Assembly: GCA_016179165.1 (NCBI GenBank)
Contig: JACORX010000403.1
Location: forward strand, 1-8,696
Source: Candidatus Rokuibacteriota bacterium
Lineage (GTDB): Bacteria > Methylomirabilota > Methylomirabilia > Rokubacteriales > CSP1-6
Length of the DNA: 8,696 bases
Direction of reading: 5' to 3'
The position numbers were made by a program, and so were the translations under genes. A model generated the notes under the pieces. The model was not told the DNA's origin. It saw only the letters and a program-made list of their open reading frames with translations, and did not search any database. The stretch's first letter is position 1, and each line of letters opens with the position of its first letter. This document shows, one piece after another, positions 7,043-8,696 of this stretch.

Positions 7043-7831
7043 CTAGAGCGCCGCGAGAGTGGAGTTCGGGACGTCGGTGATGAACATGTGGCCCGGGCTG
7101 TGGGTGATCATGAACGCGGGCTTCGACGCCAGCGCCACCGCCTGAGGCGTCACCCCGCACGCCCAGAACATCGGGACCTCGCCCGCCTCGATGCCGACGA
7201 AATCGCCCCAGTCGGGCTTCGAGATGTCCTTGATGCCGAGGTGCGCGGGATCGCCCACGTGCACGGGCGCGCCGTGGGCGCCGGGGAACCGCGCCGAGGC
7301 CGTCACGGCCTTGGCGACCATCTGGTACGGGATGGGCCGCATCGAGACGACCATCGGGCCGTGGAAGCGGCCCGCCGGGCGGCAGGCGAGGTTCGTCTTC
7401 CACATGGAGACGTTGCAGCCGCGATCCACGTGCCGCAGCGGGATGCCCGCGTCCATCAGCGCCCACTCGAAGGTGAAGGAGCAGCCGAGGAGAAAGGCCA
7501 CCAGGTCATCGCGCCAGAACGCCTTGACGTCCGTCACCTCGTCCGCAAGCACGCCGTCCTTGTAGATCCGGTAGCGCGGCAGATCCGTGCGGAGGTCCGC
7601 CCCCGGCGCGACGCCGATCGGCTCGGGCGAGCCGACGTCGGTCACCTCGATCAGCGGGCACGGCCGCGGGTTGCGCTGGCAGAAAAGCAGGAAGTCGTAG
7701 GCGTCGTCCCTGGGCAGCACGGCCATGTTGACCTGGACGAACCCGGGTCCCAGCCCCGCGGTGACGCCGGCCAGTTTGCCGCTGCGTATGTCTGGACGAA
7801 TCTCTCTCGGGTGGCGCGTGTCGATAGGCAT
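7043..7831 (-). CDS. DUF1445 / YcsI-family protein (putative hydro-lyase, D-glutamate cyclase family)
   Basis: This is a 262-residue member of the DUF1445 (UPF0317) family. The family includes B. subtilis YcsI, annotated as a putative hydro-lyase, and is related to vertebrate D-glutamate cyclase, which forms 5-oxo-D-proline from D-glutamate. Conserved blocks are GLGPGFVQVNMAVLP (26-40), FLLFCQRNPRPCPLIEV (47-63), FLLGCSFTFEWALMDAGIP (113-131), FWACGVTPQ (222-230) and ITHSPGHMFITD (242-253). The ATG at 7831 is chosen because GGAGG sits about 5 nt upstream and a -10-like TATACT lies 36 nt upstream. An alternative GTG at 7885 would precede that promoter element and has no family support. It is first in the ycsI-pxpB-pxpC-aminotransferase unit, the same order as ycsI-kipI-kipA in Bacillus. 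Family membership is clear; the reaction is inferred from neighbours. Confidence 0.92.
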   Translation of the reverse strand: MPIDTRHPREIRPDIRSGKLAGVTAGLGPGFVQVNMAVLPRDDAYDFLLFCQRNPRPCPLIEVTDVGSPEPIGVAPGADLRTDLPRYRIYKDGVLADEVTDVKAFWRDDLVAFLLGCSFTFEWALMDAGIPLRHVDRGCNVSMWKTNLACRPAGRFHGPMVVSMRPIPYQMVAKAVTASARFPGAHGAPVHVGDPAHLGIKDISKPDWGDFVGIEAGEVPMFWACGVTPQAVALASKPAFMITHSPGHMFITDVPNSTLAAL

Positions 7832-7866
7832 GTCGTCCTCCGGGTCTGTGTATGCGTCCGGGCCCA

Positions 7867-7872
7867 AGTATA
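7867..7872 (-). promoter_or_regulatory. -10 element of the ycsI-pxpBC-aminotransferase operon
   Basis: TATACT (minus strand, 7872-7867) matches 5 of 6 positions of the sigma70 -10 box. It sits where a start site near 7860 would give a leader of about 28 nt with the GGAGG Shine-Dalgarno in place. No good -35 hexamer is seen 16-19 nt upstream, so the promoter may need an activator or use another sigma factor. Confidence 0.4.
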
Positions 7873-7885
7873 ACCTCTCACCCAC

Positions 7886-8089
7886 CTACCCGGCATCGTC
7901 GCTCGACTGACGGCGGCGCCGCCACATCAGCACGGCGGCGAGGGCACTCACCAACGAAGCGCGGCGGCCACGCATGGAGATAGCGGCGGCTGACGGCTTG
8001 CGCCCATACATCGCCCGCGACTCTTTGGCCGTGGCCGCCGTCAACTTCAGGCGCTTGCTAGGCCGCGCCCGGCTTACCAGTAGGTAACG
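7886..8089 (-). other. Open-frame remnant, possibly the C-terminus of a broken gene
   Basis: After the amber codon at 8092-8090 the same frame stays open for 67 codons to a TAG at 7888-7886. The reading is basic, with a short hydrophobic stretch SLVSALAAVLMW followed by RRRR near its end, and most codons end in G or C. The first internal ATG is at 8011 (41 codons) and has no good Shine-Dalgarno. It overlaps the degenerate attC-like site, so both interpretations cannot be fully right. No family is recognised. It may be a fragment of a chromosomal gene or simply an open frame in GC-rich DNA. Confidence 0.2.
7978..8063 (-). other. Degenerate attC-like recombination site (second)
   Basis: Minus strand. 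An R''-like box GCCTAGC (8063-8057) is followed by the spacer AAGCGC and an L''-like TGAAGTTGACGGC (8049-8037). This start resembles known attC sites, including the beginning of Vibrio cholerae repeats (TAACAAACGCCTCAAG). On the other arm GCCGTCAGC (7997-7989) pairs with L'' except for one G-U, and a poor R'-like GCTATCT lies at 7984-7978. The total is 86 bp, within the attC range. The right arm is short and its R' does not fit GTTRRRY, so this site is degenerate, truncated or coincidental. Confidence 0.38.
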
Positions 8090-8100
8090 CTAGGTAACGC
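8081..8100. repeat. Perfect 10-bp tandem duplication
   Basis: TAGGTAACGC occurs twice back to back at 8081-8090 and 8091-8100. On the minus strand the amber stop of the DUF2442-like frame (8092-8090) lies across the junction. With one copy the frame would instead read two more codons and end at TAA. It looks like a slippage duplication at the 3' end of the cassette ORF. Confidence 0.85.
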
Positions 8101-8227
8101 TCAGGATGACCAATGAGTCGACTGCGAGATCGACGTCGAAGTCTGGCCAATATAGATGATGCGGGCTTGGCAGCTCGACGTTCGTGAGCTCAGCGATCGA
8201 CGCCTCCCGGTACCAGGGGAGAGCCAT
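8090..8227 (-). pseudogene. DUF2442-like C-terminal fragment
   Basis: From the ATG at 8227 this frame encodes 45 residues, MALPWYREASIAEL followed by NVEL and then LYWPDFDVDLAVDSL. This resembles the C-terminal half of DUF2442 proteins, which typically read PLxWYPRL..ATPxExxNxxL..G.HWPDLDEDLSVEGLL. The frame is open upstream to a TTG at 8296, and GRSLKS just before the ATG also fits, but the usual N-terminal 25-30 residues are absent in all three frames. A GGAG lies 10 nt before the ATG. Deleting one C from the CCCC run near 8218-8221 would join it to the upstream ORF as a 99-residue protein. It may be a truncated or frameshifted cassette gene. DUF2442 genes are often paired with DUF4160 genes, a suspected toxin-antitoxin-like pair; no DUF4160 is visible here. 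Confidence 0.4.
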
Positions 8228-8390
8228 AGATTTCAAGCTCCGCCCTGACCTCGGACCGCCTCCCGGCCGATGAGAATCGTTCCCATACCTTGACAAGCTT
8301 GTCTACCGCTGGGAGGACGATGACCGCAATCGTAGCGGGTAGCGTCGCCCAAGCTGGAAGCTGAGCGATCAACGAATCCGGATCAGCCAT
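8190..8390 (-). CDS. Small cassette ORF with one predicted membrane segment
   Basis: This 66-residue ORF starts MADPDSLIAQ, has a hydrophobic stretch LPAWATLPATIAVIVLPAV (11-29) that could span a membrane once, then a charged amphipathic part (KLVKVWERF, RRSEVRAELEIY). The ATG at 8390 has GAGGG about 8 nt upstream, and the start lies 54 nt after the attC-like site, as expected for the gene of an integron cassette. A GTG at 8399 is a possible alternative start. No family is recognised. The frame closes at 8190 in the middle of the cassette. A one-base shift at a CCCC run would extend it into the DUF2442-like frame ending at 8090. Codons are less G/C-ending than those of the metabolic genes. 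Confidence 0.4.
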   Translation of the reverse strand: MADPDSLIAQLPAWATLPATIAVIVLPAVDKLVKVWERFSSAGRRSEVRAELEIYGSPLVPGGVDR

Positions 8391-8444
8391 CGGCACCACC
8401 CTCGAGCCAGTTGCGACATGCTCGAGATCCGAGCCCGCTCGTAC

Positions 8445-8516
8445 GGATAACGATCACGTTGACCGGTCGCGGCGAGCGAACGCGAGCCAGCGGTCCGGTC
8501 GAACGTGCCGTTAGGC
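8445..8516 (-). other. attC-like integron recombination site (first)
   Basis: Minus strand, 72 bp. The R'' box GCCTAAC (8516-8510) fits RYYYAAC exactly. A 5-nt spacer leads to L'' GTTCGACC (8504-8497). The other arm has L' GGTCAAC (8464-8458), a 6-nt spacer and R' GTTATCC (8451-8445). L'' and L' pair perfectly except for one extra C in L'' (complement of G8501), the extrahelical base characteristic of attC sites. The stem continues for 6 more pairs beyond it and encloses a GC-rich variable loop. The weak point is R', which fits only the GTT and final Y of GTTRRRY. Layout, spacing and bulge all resemble the aadA-type attC. Confidence 0.62.
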
Positions 8517-8518
8517 GA

Positions 8519-8695
8519 TCAGTGCGCGTGGCAAGGCTTTGCCTTGAGTTCAAGTAAGCCGCTTCGCGGCAGGTTCCATCTTCCACCAGAGTCGTTGTCC
8601 GTCGATCCGGGTGTCCCGACCGCGGGCCTAGCCAGGCCGGTCTCCCTCTGCTCTCCTCGGGGGGCGCCGTATATCGCACGGCGAGATCCCCAACT
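8519..8695 (-). other. Possible 3' end of an upstream cassette ORF (partial, start off window)
   Basis: One minus-strand frame is open from the window edge for 58 codons and ends at TGA 8521-8519, 2 nt before the R'' box of the attC-like site. Cassette genes typically end there. The tail reads LLELKAKPCHAH. No ATG, GTG or TTG start occurs in the visible part and no family is recognised. A second frame is also open over this stretch, so coding is uncertain. Confidence 0.22.
8532..8570. repeat. Three consecutive short perfect inverted repeats
   Basis: CAAGGC-TTT-GCCTTG (8532-8546), CTTGA-GT-TCAAG (8543-8554) and GCCGC-TTC-GCGGC (8558-8570) follow one another with little or no gap. The GCCGCTTCGCGGC stem and nearby GCGGCTTA...ACTCAAG (minus strand) recall the variable loop and L' part of aadA-type attC sites. 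No R box flanks them, so they may be an attC fragment, a terminator-like structure, or a palindrome-rich gene end. Confidence 0.5.
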
Positions 8696-8696
8696 C

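Larger units (their letters stand above)
7978..8696 (-). mobile_element. Putative integron gene-cassette segment (array end, no integrase in view)
   Basis: This stretch of about 700 nt has no conventional gene. It consists of a partial element running off the right edge, an attC-like site at 8445-8516, a segment of about 470 bp with small minus-strand ORFs, and a second degenerate attC-like site at 7978-8063. The 8080-8450 portion is visibly less GC-rich than the metabolic operons. Small ORFs that start shortly after one attC and end shortly before the next, all in one direction, are the layout of integron cassettes. No IntI, attI or Pc promoter is present. Given cassette polarity, an integrase would lie beyond position 8696, or the array may be an integrase-less attC cluster. 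Confidence 0.45.

Noticed and set aside
5364..7466. A 700-codon minus-strand frame ending in pxpC
   Set aside because: Only its last 314 codons are pxpC. The upstream part overlaps pxpB and the YcsI-family gene out of frame and has no family motifs, so it is not a fusion.
57..7873. Long plus-strand open frames (for example 568-1959, 2393-4216, 3901-5385, 6401-7873)
   Set aside because: They are antisense to well-identified minus-strand genes, have Arg/Gly/Ala/Asp/His-rich readings without recognisable domains, and are explained by high GC content.
7832..7885. GTG at 7885 as start of the YcsI-family gene
   Set aside because: The -10-like TATACT lies downstream of it, the extra 18 residues do not resemble the family, and the ATG at 7831 has a clear GGAGG.
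8383..8679. A 98-codon minus-strand frame across the attC-like site
   Set aside because: It reads straight through the palindromic attC region and past the start of the next ORF, has no recognisable motif, and is not how cassette genes lie relative to attC.
7886..8696. tRNA, rRNA, CRISPR array or insertion sequence in the gene-poor end
   Set aside because: No tRNA cloverleaf with CCA-end logic, no regularly spaced repeats and no transposase frame or terminal inverted repeats were found on either strand.

Overview
This is a GC-rich bacterial window in which every recognisable gene is on the minus strand, so transcription runs from high to low coordinates. The glycine decarboxylase is the two-subunit type (separate gcvPA and gcvPB), and there is a lipobox lipoprotein with a glycine-zipper segment, which suggests a diderm. 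Together with the GC content this fits a high-GC soil or subsurface lineage such as Methylomirabilota/Rokubacteria-like bacteria. That placement is an inference from general character, not from a phylogenetic marker.

Region 1 (7831 down to 4039) is a tight four-gene unit: a DUF1445/YcsI-family gene, pxpB, pxpC and a class III aminotransferase related to glutamate-1-semialdehyde aminomutase. Stop and start codons are 3 nt apart, then overlap by 1 nt, then by 4 nt, so the genes are almost certainly co-transcribed and translationally coupled. The first three genes match the Bacillus subtilis ycsI-kipI-kipA order and point to 5-oxoproline (pyroglutamate) or glutamate-lactam metabolism. No pxpA, the partner normally needed for 5-oxoprolinase, is present here. 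The terminal aminotransferase departs from HemL at conserved positions and may serve this pathway rather than tetrapyrrole synthesis.

Region 2 (3995 to 3558) is a single small lipoprotein gene with a glycine-zipper domain. It is followed by a perfect 11-bp hairpin that may end its transcript before the next operon.

Region 3 (3451 down to 1) is the glycine cleavage operon gcvT-gcvH-gcvPA-gcvPB. The genes are packed so closely that at two junctions the Shine-Dalgarno sequence overlaps the preceding stop codon. gcvPB runs off the left edge after 193 codons. T, H and P proteins are encoded here; the L protein (lipoamide dehydrogenase) is not.

Region 4 (about 7886 to 8696) has no conventional gene. 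It looks like the end of an integron cassette array read on the minus strand. A 72-bp attC-like site lies at 8445-8516, with paired R and L boxes and the characteristic single unpaired base. A second, more degenerate site lies at about 7978-8063. Between them is a cassette-sized segment of about 470 bp with lower GC. It carries a small ORF with a membrane segment and, in another frame, a DUF2442-like C-terminal fragment. No integrase is in view; if there is one, cassette direction places it beyond the right edge.
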